Source: Paenibacillus sp. RUD330 | GTDB lineage: Bacteria; Bacillota; Bacilli; Paenibacillales; Paenibacillaceae | Length of the DNA stretch: 64,000 bases | Direction: 5' to 3' | Assembly: GCF_002243345.2 (NCBI RefSeq) | Contig: NZ_CP022655.2 | Coordinates: forward strand, 174,501 to 238,500 | Shown here: positions 8,151-18,193 of the stretch, piece after piece | How positions within the stretch are numbered: the stretch's first letter is position 1 | Layout: every line of letters starts with the position of its first letter | Position numbers and translations under genes: made by a program | Notes under the pieces: generated by a model | The model's input: the letters and a program-made list of their open reading frames with translations, nothing else | Told to the model about the DNA's origin: nothing | The model's database searches: none

Positions 8151-9179
8151 ATGGGCGCATTCATGTCGGAATCGGAGCGGCGCAAGCGCAGGAAAGCCTG
8201 GCTTGTCGCCGCCATCCTGAGCGCGGCGATCGCCGTTGTTTTTGTCGTCAGCATGAATACCGGGGTGATCCGGCTCTCTCCGATCGATGTGCTGCGGACG
8301 CTGGCCGGAGGCGGGACGGACCGCCAGCAGCTCATCCTGTTCGACTTCCGCCTGCCGCGGATCGTCATCTCCCTGCTGATCGGAGCCGGCCTGGCGGTAT
8401 CCGGCGCCGTGCTTCAGGCGCTCTCGCGCAACGCGCTCGCGGATCCCGGAATCATCGGCATCAATTCGGGGGCGGGGCTGATCGTGCTGCTGTTCATCGC
8501 TTATTACCCGGCGCCGGCTGCAACTCCGGCCTACCTGCTGCCTCTGCTGGCTTGGGCGGGGGGAGGAGTCGCTGCTGCGCTCGTCTTCCTGCTGTCGTAT
8601 CGAAGGCATAAGGGGCTGTCCTCGAACAGGCTCATCCTGAACGGCGTCGCCGTCAACTCCGGGTTCGCCGCAGTGACGATCGTCGTCTCCCTGCGGATCA
8701 ACCCGGAGCAGTACCAGTTCGTCGCCACCTGGATGGCCGGCAGCATCTGGGGCAAGGATTGGAGCTACGTGCTGGCGCTGCTGCCGTTCATCGCGGTCCT
8801 CCTGCCCTATGTCTTGTTCAAGGCACGCACGCTCAATGTGCTCAACCTGGGCACTCCGATGGCAACCGGCCTCGGCGCGTTCGTGAGCCGTGAGCAGGCG
8901 CTGCTCCTGGCCGCGGCGGTCGGGCTGGCCGGATCCTGCGTCGCCGTCAGCGGCAGCATCGGATTTGTCGGCCTCATCGCCCCGCATCTGGCCCGCCGTC
9001 TTGTCGGGCAGCGCTACCAGGCTCTGCTCCCGGTAGCGGCTCTCTCCGGAGCGCTGCTCGTCATGGCTGCCGACACGATCGCCAAGGTGATCCTGCAGCC
9101 TGCGGAGATTCCGACCGGAATCATCGTGGCGGCCGTCGGCGCTCCGTATTTTCTGTATTTGCTGTATCGCTCGAAGTAG
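8151..9179 (+). CDS. FecCD family iron-siderophore ABC transporter permease
   Basis: 342 residues, the second permease of the pair, with the blocks FDFRLPRIVISLLIG, LSRNALADPGIIGINSG and FVGLIAPHLARRLVG. The AAAGGAGGG site lies within the end of the previous gene. An alternative ATG four codons in (8163) is possible. No ATPase gene follows: the unit ends in a terminator, so the system must borrow an ATPase from elsewhere, as known for Bacillus siderophore systems sharing YusV. Confidence 0.9.
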   Translation: MGAFMSESERRKRRKAWLVAAILSAAIAVVFVVSMNTGVIRLSPIDVLRTLAGGGTDRQQLILFDFRLPRIVISLLIGAGLAVSGAVLQALSRNALADPGIIGINSGAGLIVLLFIAYYPAPAATPAYLLPLLAWAGGGVAAALVFLLSYRRHKGLSSNRLILNGVAVNSGFAAVTIVVSLRINPEQYQFVATWMAGSIWGKDWSYVLALLPFIAVLLPYVLFKARTLNVLNLGTPMATGLGAFVSREQALLLAAAVGLAGSCVAVSGSIGFVGLIAPHLARRLVGQRYQALLPVAALSGALLVMAADTIAKVILQPAEIPTGIIVAAVGAPYFLYLLYRSK

Positions 9180-9215
9180 AGCTGTCCTTGCTTGGCTTAG
9201 CCTATAAGATCGCCC

Positions 9216-9240
9216 GCCGGAATGGTTCCGGCTTTTTTTT
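9216..9240 (+). terminator. terminator after FecCD permease pair
   Basis: Stem GCCGGAA/TTCCGGC with a 3-base loop and eight Ts. Confidence 0.88.
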
Positions 9241-9383
9241 ATGCCTTCGGGTTGTTTTCGCCTCGAAGCCGAATCTCCATCTCTATGATCAGGTATATAG
9301 GCTCAAATTTTTTCGATATATTAATATGTAAATATACAAAAATGATCAATTTGCGATAAATACATTAATAATTGGAATATATA

Positions 9384-9412
9384 TCGACAATACATTACCT
9401 TGGTCCTATAAT
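9384..9412 (+). promoter_or_regulatory. sigma-A promoter of the small membrane protein gene
   Basis: TCGACA (9384-9389), exactly 17 bases, then TATAAT (9407-9412), set in an AT-rich stretch (9300-9450) that contrasts with the GC-rich surroundings. Transcription would begin about 35 bases before the start codon at 9453. Confidence 0.75.
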
Positions 9413-9452
9413 AAATTCATATTTGGAAAAATAAAACAGTGGGGGTTCTGAA

Positions 9453-9761
9453 ATGCGCATTCGCTTGAAAAATGCAGCCGGCGGGGTTAAGGAAGCAAAA
9501 GTCGGATTCAGCTGGACGACCTTTTTCTTCGGCTTTTTCCCGGCTCTTTTCAGAGGAGATCTGAAGTGGGCTGTCATCATGTTCGTCGCATCGGCAGCAG
9601 TCGGCATTTTTACGTTGGGATTCGGCGCGTGGGTACCGGGAATTATCTTTTCGTTCATCTACAACAAAATGTATATTAAAGAGCTCCTGGAGAAGGGTTA
9701 CCAGCCTGCGGATCAGCACTCTCAAACCGAACTGCAGACCAAAGGCATTATTGCGGCTTAA
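9453..9761 (+). CDS. small membrane protein (DUF2628/HrgC-like)
   Basis: 102 residues with a soluble start, then a hydrophobic segment WTTFFFGFFPALFRGDLKWA (about 24-43) leading into two further helices up to about residue 70, and a polar tail. The WTxFFFGFFPxLxRGD pattern recalls the small DUF2628/HrgC-type membrane proteins of unknown function. The promoter is strong and AT-rich, and the ribosome site is a GGGGG run. It stands alone between terminators. Function unknown. Confidence 0.7.
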   Translation: MRIRLKNAAGGVKEAKVGFSWTTFFFGFFPALFRGDLKWAVIMFVASAAVGIFTLGFGAWVPGIIFSFIYNKMYIKELLEKGYQPADQHSQTELQTKGIIAA

Positions 9762-9856
9762 TCCGCCTTTGGGGGATCGGCCGGCATCCTGAATGCCTGT
9801 ATAGCAAAATATAAGGCTGATCCGGTCGGCAAATGGCCAAACAAGCCCTCGTTGAG

Positions 9857-9887
9857 TCCCCTGCTCTTGAGCAGCGGGGCTTTTTTT
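9857..9887 (+). terminator. terminator after small membrane protein gene
   Basis: CCCC plus TGCTC pairs with GAGCA plus GGGG (one bulge), and seven Ts follow at 9881. Confidence 0.8.
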
Positions 9888-9984
9888 ATAGAGAAAAAGG
9901 AAGCAGATTCTATCCGCGATGCATAAAAACAGCTGGCGCAGGAAATCATTTCGGTATCTTGTCTCAAAGAAAGGAGGACTTTCC

Positions 9985-10440
9985 ATGAAAACCGCATTTT
10001 TGAAACTGATGGCGATCGCAGCCATCGCTTTGTTTGCCGTCCAGGGTCAAGGTAGCGCCAGCGCCGCCAAAGACCCGATTCCGATGCTGCAATCGCTGTC
10101 CCAGGTGTCGGACAATCAAATTCAGATCACCTATGATCGCAGCGTGGATGTCGTCAAAGGCATGCAGCCTTCCAACTACTGGGTCCAGAGCACGACGGAC
10201 GCAGCGCCGAGCGGCATTGCGACGCTGGGCAAGGATGATAAAGTAATGCCCGACAATGCCTTGACGGGAAGCCAGGTTTCGATCAACCCGGTCGACGGCC
10301 AGAACAAAAGCTTCGTCCTGACCTTCAGCCAAGCCATCCCGAAGGGCCAGTCCTACAAGCTGATCATCTGCTTCGTGACGGTTCCCGGAGGCGCGCCTTA
10401 CAGCGGAGATAACGGAATGGCCGTATTTACAGGAAAATAG
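9985..10440 (+). CDS. secreted hypothetical protein
   Basis: 151 residues with a typical signal peptide (MKTAFLKLMAIAAIALF, cleavage likely after SASA near residue 28). The mature domain has alternating beta-strand character: IQITYDRSVDVVKGMQPSNY and KSFVLTFSQAIPKGQSYKL. This resembles short Ig-like surface domains that compare values across structural changes, but I do not recognise the family. The start is set by AAAGGAGGAC just upstream; the in-frame extension to 9919 has no signal-peptide sense. Its own terminator follows. Confidence 0.65.
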   Translation: MKTAFLKLMAIAAIALFAVQGQGSASAAKDPIPMLQSLSQVSDNQIQITYDRSVDVVKGMQPSNYWVQSTTDAAPSGIATLGKDDKVMPDNALTGSQVSINPVDGQNKSFVLTFSQAIPKGQSYKLIICFVTVPGGAPYSGDNGMAVFTGK

Positions 10441-10508
10441 CACGGAGGGAGCAGAGGCCGGTCGGCTGAAGGACGGATCTCTTCCCGTCGCCGCTTCCTA
10501 TTTCCAGC

Positions 10509-10542
10509 AAAAGCCCTTGAATCGGCATTCAAGGGCTTTTTT
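10509..10542 (+). terminator. terminator after secreted hypothetical protein gene
   Basis: 12-bp perfect stem AAGCCCTTGAAT/ATTCAAGGGCTT with a 4-base loop, A-run before and T-run after, so it can work on either strand. Confidence 0.9.
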
Positions 10543-10623
10543 CCATGTCCGCATCGGTTTTCGATTCCGAAGAATGGGCTGGTCCCGTCCATTTCAGGAA
10601 TAATATCCCATCTTCCATCGTTG

Positions 10624-10652
10624 TTGACTTGCTTCTCTGCGAAATAGATAAT
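10624..10652 (+). promoter_or_regulatory. sigma-A promoter of the hydrolase-DUF1684 operon
   Basis: TTGACT (10624-10629), 17 bases, GATAAT (10647-10652), followed about 54 bases later by the hydrolase start. Confidence 0.8.
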
Positions 10653-10705
10653 TTAGAGATGTGCATTTGCCCGACTGGAACTTAATGAAAGCGAAGTGAC
10701 GATAA

Positions 10706-11575
10706 ATGTTTGCTGCGATCAATGGAACCCGCCTTTACTTCGATATCGAAGGCTCCGGTTATGTGCCGGCAGCCGAGCGCATGGTGCCGAGGCCCGTTCT
10801 GTTCGCGATCCATGGCGGCCCGGGCAGCGACCACTCCGACTTCAAGCCTTGGCTCACGCCCCTGGCGGAACAGCTGCAGATCGTCTATCTCGACCAGCGC
10901 TGCAACGGCCAATCCGAGCGCGTCGATCCGGCGACCTGCACGCTGGAGCAGCTCGCCGACGACATCGAGGCACTGCGTCTTTACCTCGGCTTCGGCAGGA
11001 TTCATCTGCTCGGCCATTCATTCGGCGGCATGGTGGCTCAGGTGTACGCTGCGCGCTATCCGGATTCGCTTGAAAAGCTGATCCTGCTCTGCACGGCGCC
11101 GAGCAAGGAGTTCTATCCTGCCGCGCTGGATTACGCGAGCAAGGTTGCCACGCCGGAGCAGCTCGCGACGATTCCGGAGCTGTTCGAAGGGCGCATCGCC
11201 GATGACGAGCATCTGATCCGCTGGTGGGATGTATGCTACCCTCTGTACTTCCATGTCATGGACGAGAAAGTCATGTGGGAAACGGGGAATCGGCCGATCG
11301 GCTCGCTCGATGCGGCCAACTACACGTTCAAGCACTTCATTCCCTTGTACGATGTCCGTGACCAGCTGCCTCGGCTGCAGGTGCCGACGCTCATCGTCGG
11401 AGCTCGCTACGATTGGATTACCCCGCTGTCGCAGGCGGAGGAGATGCACCGGCTGATTCCTGGCTCGGAGCTGACGGTATTCGAACACAGCGGCCATATG
11501 CCGTTCATTGAAGAGCATGCGGAATTCATTGCCCGCTTGTCCGAATTCCTGGCCGCAGCAGCGGAGCGTCCATGA
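10706..11575 (+). CDS. alpha/beta hydrolase (proline iminopeptidase-like)
   Basis: 289 residues with a complete serine-hydrolase triad. The oxyanion block is HGGPGSDHSDF (about residues 36-46), the nucleophile elbow GHSFGG (about 103-108), the acid in GARYDWITP (about 234), and the histidine in EHSGHMPF. The HGGPG motif and helical insertion are typical of peptidase family S33 relatives such as prolyl aminopeptidase, but substrate cannot be fixed. The ribosome site is weak. It overlaps the DUF1684 gene by four bases, so the two are co-translated. Confidence 0.85.
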   Translation: MFAAINGTRLYFDIEGSGYVPAAERMVPRPVLFAIHGGPGSDHSDFKPWLTPLAEQLQIVYLDQRCNGQSERVDPATCTLEQLADDIEALRLYLGFGRIHLLGHSFGGMVAQVYAARYPDSLEKLILLCTAPSKEFYPAALDYASKVATPEQLATIPELFEGRIADDEHLIRWWDVCYPLYFHVMDEKVMWETGNRPIGSLDAANYTFKHFIPLYDVRDQLPRLQVPTLIVGARYDWITPLSQAEEMHRLIPGSELTVFEHSGHMPFIEEHAEFIARLSEFLAAAAERP

Positions 11576-12351
11576 ACGCTTTCGAGGAATGGCGCTCCTA
11601 TCGGGAACGCTCCGTCGCCGGCTTCCAGGGAGATCTGAGCCTGGCCGCGATGCATGTCATCGCGGACATGACGGCTGTGGCAGGCTTGCCCGGCCTGTGG
11701 GCGCCCGCTCCGCAAGGCGGATTGATCCTGACGGCTTCGGAGCTGGACGGGATCTCGGTAGACGACGTGCCGGCGGAAGGCACGGTTCATCTGCGGCCGG
11801 ATGTATCGGTCGTCCGCTTCTCCGGGAGCCTTGCCGCCCAGGCGACCAGCCAGCCGGGTTCGGACCATCTGCTTGCGGTCTGGGACTCCGAGGCGGAGGC
11901 GCTGCAGGACTACGAGGGCATCGACGCTTACCCGCATCGTTCCGACTGGATCGTAGAAGCGCGGTTCGACGAGGACGAGCCGGGTAGGGAAGTTTCCTTC
12001 GAGCATACGTCCGACGGCGCGGGCACCTCAAGGCGGCATCGGTCGCCGGGCGACATCCTGTTCGAGAGGGAAGGGACGGAGTACCGCCTTCGCCCGTTCG
12101 CTTCGGGGGATTCGCTGATCCTGGTGTTCGGGGACAAGACGAATGGAGAGGAAACCTACGGACGGGGACGCATGCTGATCGTTCCGGAAGCGGATGCACG
12201 AGGCAAGACGGCTCTCGATTTCAATCGCGCCTTCCTGCCGCCTTGCGCCTTCTCGCCGCATTTCAACTGCCCGCTGCCGCCGGCGGGCAACCGGCTGCCG
12301 TTCGCGGTGCCGGCGGGGGAGAAGCAGATCAGGCGCCAAGCCCATTCCTGA
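11572..12351 (+). CDS. DUF1684 domain protein
   Basis: 259 residues. The C-terminal half carries the DUF1684 pattern FGDKTNGEETYGRGR (about 190) followed by TALDFNRAF and PPCAFSPHFNCPLPP, with conserved Cys, His and Asn. The N-terminal half has an FHA-free beta-rich character with strand pairs around VHLRPDVSVVRFSG. DUF1684 proteins are common, intracellular and uncharacterised. The ATGA overlap with the hydrolase gene points to a shared function. No function is assigned. Confidence 0.82.
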   Translation: MNAFEEWRSYRERSVAGFQGDLSLAAMHVIADMTAVAGLPGLWAPAPQGGLILTASELDGISVDDVPAEGTVHLRPDVSVVRFSGSLAAQATSQPGSDHLLAVWDSEAEALQDYEGIDAYPHRSDWIVEARFDEDEPGREVSFEHTSDGAGTSRRHRSPGDILFEREGTEYRLRPFASGDSLILVFGDKTNGEETYGRGRMLIVPEADARGKTALDFNRAFLPPCAFSPHFNCPLPPAGNRLPFAVPAGEKQIRRQAHS

Positions 12352-12363
12352 AGCTCCAAGATA

Positions 12364-12405
12364 GACCGGAGGCTCCTGCCCGGAGCCGTGCCGGTCTTCT
12401 CTGTT
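12364..12405 (+). terminator. weak terminator-like hairpin
   Basis: GACCGG/CCGGTC outer and GGCTCC/GGAGCC inner stems, with only a broken T-run after (TTCTCTGTTT). Possible end of the hydrolase operon. Confidence 0.4.
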
Positions 12406-12503
12406 TGCGGCCTTGGTTAGCAATCCTTGGCAGATTCCTATTGGATCTGTCTGAGTTGTATCATAGTAGTCTTGTCATTCGACAACAGGATTCGACATTC
12501 GGA

Positions 12504-12533
12504 TTGACAAAGCGATGCCTTTCGCTGGATACT
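12504..12533 (+). promoter_or_regulatory. sigma-A promoter of the oligopeptide transporter operon
   Basis: Perfect -35 TTGACA (12504-12509), 18-base spacer, -10 GATACT (12528-12533). The leader to the start codon is about 38 bases. Confidence 0.75.
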
Positions 12534-12577
12534 TAAAAAAAATCATAGTGAATCAATCGGAATTAAGGAGCGTTATC

Positions 12578-14206
12578 ATGCCTATCAAAGGAATCAAGAG
12601 ATCCGCGTTCGCCCTTGTCCTTGCGGCCAGCCTCGCCGTCGTATCGGCTTGCAGCAATTCGAGCACGGGCAGCAGCGGAGACTCGCCGGAGCCGTCCGGC
12701 AGCATCAAGAAAACGGTCAATGTCGGCGTGACGTACGCCCCGAGCGGCATCAACCCGCTCGCCCCCGTCGGCCTGGTGTCGACCTACGTGGCCAGCCTCA
12801 TGTTCCCGCCTCTCGTCGATCTGGACTCCGATCTGGAGTATAAGCCGATGCTCGCCGATTCCATTGAAACCGCCAACAATAAAACGTTTGTGATCAAGCT
12901 GAATCCGGGAGCGAAATGGACCGACGGAACTCCGGTGACGTCCGATGACGTCATCTTCACGCTTGGCCTGATGAGCAACGCGAAGGTCGCTTCCAATTAC
13001 GCCTACATGTTCGCCATCGTAGAAGGCCTGGACGATTCCGGATACTTGCCGGAAGGCAGGACGGACATCGGGGGCGTGAAGAAGGTCGATGAGCATACGC
13101 TCACGATCACGACGAAGGCGCCGACGACCATCCGGATCTTCAAGGATACGATCGGCAAGAACCTGCTGACGCTGCCGCAGGCCGCGCTGAAGGACATCGC
13201 TCCGGAAGACATCAACAAGAGCGACTTCATGCAGAAGCCGGGCGTGACGAGCGGTCCGTTCAAGATCGCGAGCATCGACCGGGACCACTATGTCCAGATG
13301 ACGGCCAACAAGGACTACTTCAAGGGCGCTCCCAAGCTGGAGCAGCTCAACTTCAAGGTGCTGCAGGGCACGGCTGTCGCCGCCCAGCTGCAGAGCGGCG
13401 AGATCGACATGAACATCCCGTCCGCAGGCGTCATTCCCGTGAGCGACTATGAGAAGGTCAAGGGATTGGGCAACGTGACGACGGTGGAGGGCCAGCCTCT
13501 GGCGACCCAGTTCATGTATATCAATGAGAAGGCCGTGCCGGACGCGAAGCAGCGCCAAGCCATCTCCTATGCGATGAACCGCGAGATGATCGTGGAGAAG
13601 CTGCTGCACGGTGCCGGGGAAGTCGTGGACGGCTTCTTCACAAGCTACAGCCCTTACAAGGACGGGAACGTCCAGCCGGCGGCCTACGATCCCGAGAAGG
13701 CGAAGAGCCTGCTGCAGGAATCCGGCTGGGATGCCGGCAAGACGCTGAGGATGTACGTCCTCTCCGGCGACGCCACGCTGGAGCAGGCGTCCAACATCAT
13801 CGCCGAGAATCTGAAGGCTGCCGGCGTGAAGGTGCAAATCCAGATGATGGACCTGGCCACGCTGATCGACAAGCTGGTCAAGATGGATTACGATCTCGGC
13901 ATCCTGACGGTGTCCCTGACTCCGATCAATCCGCTGCCCGATCTGGCCTACTTCCTCAATGAAGGCAATCCGAGCGGGTACAAGAATGCGGATGTCGAGA
14001 AGCTCATCGCTTCGATCGGAGCGGAAGTGGACGAGGCCAAGATCGCCGAATCGTACAGCAAGCTGCAGCAGCTCGTGGCGCAGGACGTGCCGATGCCTTC
14101 GATCTATGCCGCCAAGGCTCTCGGAGCTGTGAACAAGCGGGTATCAGGCGCCCAGCCGAAGGACTTCGGCATGTTCATCAACGTCAATGAATGGGACGTG
14201 AAATAG
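12578..14206 (+). CDS. oligopeptide ABC transporter substrate-binding lipoprotein (family 5)
   Basis: 542 residues with a lipobox VVSAC (Cys25) and a short Ser/Gly linker. The SBP_bac_5 fold of OppA/DppE-like proteins follows: [26 protein letters not shown] (about 110) and the helix [18 protein letters not shown] (about 330) that precedes the final lobe. It binds peptides, or possibly nickel or other solutes, outside the cell. The ATG at 12578 has TAAGGAG seven bases upstream. It heads a complete five-gene transporter (binding protein, two ATPases, two permeases). Confidence 0.9.
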   Translation: MPIKGIKRSAFALVLAASLAVVSACSNSSTGSSGDSPEPSGSIKKTVNVGVTYAPSGINPLAPVGLVSTYVASLMFPPLVDLDSDLEYKPMLADSIETANNKTFVIKLNPGAKWTDGTPVTSDDVIFTLGLMSNAKVASNYAYMFAIVEGLDDSGYLPEGRTDIGGVKKVDEHTLTITTKAPTTIRIFKDTIGKNLLTLPQAALKDIAPEDINKSDFMQKPGVTSGPFKIASIDRDHYVQMTANKDYFKGAPKLEQLNFKVLQGTAVAAQLQSGEIDMNIPSAGVIPVSDYEKVKGLGNVTTVEGQPLATQFMYINEKAVPDAKQRQAISYAMNREMIVEKLLHGAGEVVDGFFTSYSPYKDGNVQPAAYDPEKAKSLLQESGWDAGKTLRMYVLSGDATLEQASNIIAENLKAAGVKVQIQMMDLATLIDKLVKMDYDLGILTVSLTPINPLPDLAYFLNEGNPSGYKNADVEKLIASIGAEVDEAKIAESYSKLQQLVAQDVPMPSIYAAKALGAVNKRVSGAQPKDFGMFINVNEWDVK

Positions 14207-14212
14207 AGCCGC

Positions 14213-15238
14213 ATGCCAAGCAGGGCGGATACGGAGAAGGACCGGGTCCTGACGGTCAGCCATCTCCGTACGGTATTTGACGCCGACCACGGCGCCGTCG
14301 TCAGCGTCGACGACGTCAGCTTCGGGCTGGACGCGGGAGAGACGCTGGCGATCGTCGGAGAGTCCGGCAGCGGCAAAAGCGTGACGGCCCTATCCATCAT
14401 GAGGCTGCTCGGGAAGAGCGGCCGTGTCGAAAGCGGACAGATCCGGCTCGGCGACGCCGACCTGCTCGCCTGCGGCGACAAGGAGCTGGAGCGCATCCGG
14501 GGCAACCGGATCTCGATGATCTTCCAGGAGCCGATGACCTCGCTCAATCCGGTCTTCACGGTCGGCTACCAGCTGACCGAGGCGATCCGGCTGCATCTCC
14601 TGCCGGACAAGCGCAAGGCTCGCGCTTATGCGGTGGAAATGCTGCGGAAGGTGAAGCTGCCGCAGCCGGAGCGGATCATGGACGAGTATCCGTTCGCCCT
14701 CTCCGGGGGCATGCGGCAGCGGGTCATGATCGCGATGGCGCTCGCCTGCAAGCCGGAGGTGCTGATCGCGGACGAGCCGACGACGGCGCTCGATGTCACC
14801 GTGCAGGCGCAGATCATGAGGCTGGTGAAGGAGCTGTGCGCGGAGACGGGCACAGCCGTCATCCTGATCACCCATGATCTGGGCGTCGTGGCCGAGATGG
14901 CCGACCGGGTCGCGGTCATGTACGCCGGCCAGGTCGTCGAGGATACGGATGTGTTCACGCTGTTCGAGAGCCCGCAGCATCCCTACACGCAAGGGCTGCT
15001 TGGCTCCATCGCCCGGCTGGAGGCCGACGGGGATTCCCGGCTCGTCCCGATTCCGGGCACCGTGCCGTCCAGGTACGAGCAGGTCAAGGGCTGCCGGTTC
15101 CATGACCGCTGTCCGCTCGCGAGGGAGAACTGCCTCGATCATGCTCCTCCGCTGCTGGCTGTGGAGGACGGCCACTCGGCGCGCTGCTGGTATGGAGATG
15201 AAGCCGGGATGAAATGGAGGAGGGAGCGTCATGGATAA
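14213..15238 (+). CDS. oligopeptide ABC transporter ATPase (OppD/DppD family)
   Basis: 341 residues. Walker A GESGSGKS (about residue 46), signature LSGGMRQR (about 162), Walker [13 protein letters not shown] (about 182) and the switch histidine in LITHDLGVV. The C-terminal oligo_HPY extension [15 protein letters not shown] marks the peptide-transporter subfamily. It begins six bases after the binding-protein gene and overlaps the next ATPase gene by eight bases. Confidence 0.92.
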   Translation: MPSRADTEKDRVLTVSHLRTVFDADHGAVVSVDDVSFGLDAGETLAIVGESGSGKSVTALSIMRLLGKSGRVESGQIRLGDADLLACGDKELERIRGNRISMIFQEPMTSLNPVFTVGYQLTEAIRLHLLPDKRKARAYAVEMLRKVKLPQPERIMDEYPFALSGGMRQRVMIAMALACKPEVLIADEPTTALDVTVQAQIMRLVKELCAETGTAVILITHDLGVVAEMADRVAVMYAGQVVEDTDVFTLFESPQHPYTQGLLGSIARLEADGDSRLVPIPGTVPSRYEQVKGCRFHDRCPLARENCLDHAPPLLAVEDGHSARCWYGDEAGMKWRRERHG

Positions 15239-16229
15239 CAAGCAGGCTCCTCCATCCCCTCCGCTTCTGGAGCTGCAGGGGCTGAAGAAATATTACCCGA
15301 TCCGCAAAGGTCTGCTGAACCGCGTCGTGAACAGCGTTCAGGCCGTCGACGGGGTGGATCTGTCCCTATCGGCGGGAGAGACGCTCGGGCTGGTCGGGGA
15401 ATCGGGCTGCGGCAAGTCGACGCTGGGCCGCACGATCGTCGGACTGGAGCGGCCGACGGAAGGACGCATCCTGTTCGGGGGCAAGGATGTCGCGGCCAGC
15501 TCTTATGCCGAGATGATCCCGCTGCGGACCGAGCTGCAGATCGTCTTCCAGGATCCTTATTCGTCCTTGAATCCGCGCATGACGGTCGGCGATCTGCTCG
15601 CGGAGCCGCTCAAGGTGCACCGGATCGTGCCGGACAAGGACCGGTCCGCCGAGGTGGGCCGGCTGCTGGAAGCGGTGGGGCTGCCGAGGAGCAGCGGGAG
15701 CCGTTATCCCCATGAGTTCTCCGGAGGCCAGCGGCAGCGGATCGGCATCGCCCGGGCGCTGGCGCTGAGACCGAAGCTGATCGTCTGCGACGAGCCCGTC
15801 TCGGCGCTGGACGTCTCCATCCAGGCGCAAGTGCTGAACCTGTTCAAGGAGCTGCAGCGGGAGTTCGACCTGACCTATCTGTTCATTGCCCACGGCCTCG
15901 GCGCTGTCCGTTATGCCAGCGACCGGATCGCCGTCATGTACCTGGGGAAGATCGTCGAGATCGGCCCGTCCCAGGAGCTGTTCCGCCGTCCCAAGCATCC
16001 CTATACGAGGGCGCTGCTGGACGCCTATCCCATCGCCGATCCGCGCCGCCGCGGCAGGGAGAGGATCGAGCTGCAGGGCGACGTGCCGAGTCCCGTCGAT
16101 CCGCCGCGCGGCTGCCGCTTCCATACGCGCTGTCCGCTTGCCCAGGCGGTATGCCGGGAGGAAGAACCGAGGCTGATCGGAGAGGGCGGACGCGCTGCGG
16201 CCTGCTTCTTCTCCGATGTGGTCGATTGA
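15231..16229 (+). CDS. oligopeptide ABC transporter ATPase (OppF/DppF family)
   Basis: 332 residues. Walker [39 protein letters not shown] and [11 protein letters not shown] are present, with the C-terminal [15 protein letters not shown] motif. The usual switch HD pair reads [11 protein letters not shown]: the histidine is kept, but the residue after it is Gly rather than the common Asp or Asn. It pairs with the preceding ATPase. GGAGGAGGGAG inside the end of that gene serves as ribosome site. Confidence 0.92.
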   Translation: MDNKQAPPSPPLLELQGLKKYYPIRKGLLNRVVNSVQAVDGVDLSLSAGETLGLVGESGCGKSTLGRTIVGLERPTEGRILFGGKDVAASSYAEMIPLRTELQIVFQDPYSSLNPRMTVGDLLAEPLKVHRIVPDKDRSAEVGRLLEAVGLPRSSGSRYPHEFSGGQRQRIGIARALALRPKLIVCDEPVSALDVSIQAQVLNLFKELQREFDLTYLFIAHGLGAVRYASDRIAVMYLGKIVEIGPSQELFRRPKHPYTRALLDAYPIADPRRRGRERIELQGDVPSPVDPPRGCRFHTRCPLAQAVCREEEPRLIGEGGRAAACFFSDVVD

Positions 16230-16262
16230 AGGACTCACCGCTTATGATTCGAGGTGCTTGGA

Positions 16263-17237
16263 ATGGTTAACTATGTGCTGCGGCGCATTCTGACTGCGCT
16301 GCCGGTGCTGCTCGGCGTGACGGTCATCAACTTCATCATCATGAGGATGGCGCCGGGCAATCCCGTCGACATGCTCGTCAGCCCCAAGCTTCCCGCCGCG
16401 GCCCTCGAAGCCAAGCGGATCGAGCTCGGGCTCAACGATCCGGCTTATATCCAGTATTGGCAATGGCTCAAAAATCTGGTCCTTCACGGCGATCTCGGCT
16501 ACTCCCTGATCACCTACGAGCCGGTCGGGCATATGATCATGGACCGGCTGGGGCCGACGGTGCTGCTGATGGGCACCGCCCTCGTCCTGGGACTGGCCGC
16601 CGCCATTCCGCTTGGCGTGCTGAGCGCGACGAAGCAGTATTCCAGGCTGGATTACCTGGCTTCGACCGGTTCCTTTCTCGGCATTTCGGTGCCGAACTTC
16701 TTCCTTGGCCTCGGACTTATCTATGTGTTCGCGATTCAGCTGAAGCTGCTGCCTTCCGGAGGCATGACCGTGCTTGGAGGAGAAGGGGGAGCCGGCGACG
16801 TGCTGCTGCACCTCATTCTTCCGGTTCTCGTCCTCACCGCCAATGTCGCGGGGCGGAATATCCGCTATGTGCGCTCCAGCATGCTGGAGATTCTGGGACA
16901 GGATTATTTGCGGACCGCGCGGGCAAAAGGGCTCCGGGAATTCCTGGTCGTCAACCGCCATGCGATGAGAAACGCCCTGATTCCGATCGTGACCGTCGTC
17001 GGCATGGAGATTCCGCTCCTGTTCGGCGGCGCGGTCGTCATCGAGCAGATCTTCTCGTGGCCCGGCATCGGACAGCTGACGCTGTCCTCCATCATGAGCC
17101 GCGATTATTCCACCCTGATGGGGCTCAACCTGGTCGCAGCGGTCGTCGTCGTCGCCGCCAATCTGGCTACGGACGTCGTGTACGCCCTTGTCGACCCTCG
17201 CATCAACAACAGCTATCAGGGGGATAACGGGCCATGA
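16263..17237 (+). CDS. oligopeptide ABC transporter permease (OppB/DppB family)
   Basis: 324 residues with six hydrophobic helices, the N-terminal VNYVLRRILTALPVLLG block and the ATPase-coupling EAA loop TARAKGLREFLVVNRHAMR (about 222-240). The ATG at 16263 is preferred over the GTG at 16254 because GAGGTG ends six bases before it. It overlaps the next permease gene by four bases (ATGA). Confidence 0.92.
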   Translation: MVNYVLRRILTALPVLLGVTVINFIIMRMAPGNPVDMLVSPKLPAAALEAKRIELGLNDPAYIQYWQWLKNLVLHGDLGYSLITYEPVGHMIMDRLGPTVLLMGTALVLGLAAAIPLGVLSATKQYSRLDYLASTGSFLGISVPNFFLGLGLIYVFAIQLKLLPSGGMTVLGGEGGAGDVLLHLILPVLVLTANVAGRNIRYVRSSMLEILGQDYLRTARAKGLREFLVVNRHAMRNALIPIVTVVGMEIPLLFGGAVVIEQIFSWPGIGQLTLSSIMSRDYSTLMGLNLVAAVVVVAANLATDVVYALVDPRINNSYQGDNGP

Positions 17238-18160
17238 ATCCACTCAAACGGTATTTCGGAAGGCCGTCCATGCCCCCGGCCGACGCGGGCCTCGACCTGC
17301 GGGGAGATGAGGGCGTAGCGGGCTCCCGCGGCATGTTCATCCGCCGCTTCAAGCGGCACAAGCTTGGCGTGGCCGGTGCCTTCGTCATCGGCTTCATGGC
17401 GCTGTGCGCCATCCTGGCGCCGCTCATCGCCCCGTATGATCCGGCCGCTGTGACCGATGCGTTCGGCGCAGCGCCGTCCTGGAAGCATCCGCTCGGCACC
17501 GATGCGATCGGGCGGGACCAGCTGAGCCGCATGATCTATGCGGCGAGGGTATCGCTCGCCGTCGGCATCGGGGCGATGGCGATCTCGGCCGTCATCGGTA
17601 CGGCGCTGGGGCTCATATCGGGGTATTTCGGCAAATGGGTGGACGGCTTCATCATGAGGCTGACCGACATCTTCATGGCCTTCCCGTATATCATGCTCAT
17701 CCTCGTCGTCGCCAGCATCGTCGGTCCGGGCCTCGCCAACATCATCCTCATCCTCGGCTTCCTGGGATGGCCCGGGGTGGCGAGGCTTGTGAGAGGCAAT
17801 GTGCTGGCGATCAAGCAGACGGACTACGCGCGGGCGGCCATCGCGCTCGGCTACCGCCGCCCGCGCATCCTGCTGCGGCATATTCTGCCGAATACAGTCG
17901 CTCCGATCCTCATCTATTCTACCTCCGGCGTAGCCGGCGCCATTCTGGACGAGGCGGCGCTCAGCTTCCTCGGGCTCGGCGTCCAGCCGCCGGACTCCAG
18001 CTGGGGCAATATGCTGGCAAGCGCCCAGTCGCTCACCGTCCTGACCAGCCAGCCGTGGATGTGGGTCCCTCCGGGCCTTATGATCATCCTCGCGGTGCTG
18101 GCCGTCAACTTTGTCGGGGACGCGCTGCGCGATGCGCTCGATCCGAAGAACCACCGATAG
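17234..18160 (+). CDS. oligopeptide ABC transporter permease (OppC/DppC family)
   Basis: 308 residues. A soluble N-terminal 40 residues is followed by the OppC_N helix and the pore domain, with IAPYDP, HPLGTDAIGRDQLSR (about 77-91) and the coupling loop DYARAAIALGYRRPRILLRH. It is the last gene of the operon and a terminator follows at once. The order binding protein-D-F-B-C differs from the textbook opp order but all parts are present once. Confidence 0.92.
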   Translation: MNPLKRYFGRPSMPPADAGLDLRGDEGVAGSRGMFIRRFKRHKLGVAGAFVIGFMALCAILAPLIAPYDPAAVTDAFGAAPSWKHPLGTDAIGRDQLSRMIYAARVSLAVGIGAMAISAVIGTALGLISGYFGKWVDGFIMRLTDIFMAFPYIMLILVVASIVGPGLANIILILGFLGWPGVARLVRGNVLAIKQTDYARAAIALGYRRPRILLRHILPNTVAPILIYSTSGVAGAILDEAALSFLGLGVQPPDSSWGNMLASAQSLTVLTSQPWMWVPPGLMIILAVLAVNFVGDALRDALDPKNHR

Positions 18161-18165
18161 CATGA

Positions 18166-18193
18166 AGGCATCCCGCTCCAGGGATGCTTTTTT
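18166..18193 (+). terminator. terminator of the oligopeptide transporter operon
   Basis: GCATCCC/GGGATGC stem with 6-base loop and six Ts. Confidence 0.85.
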
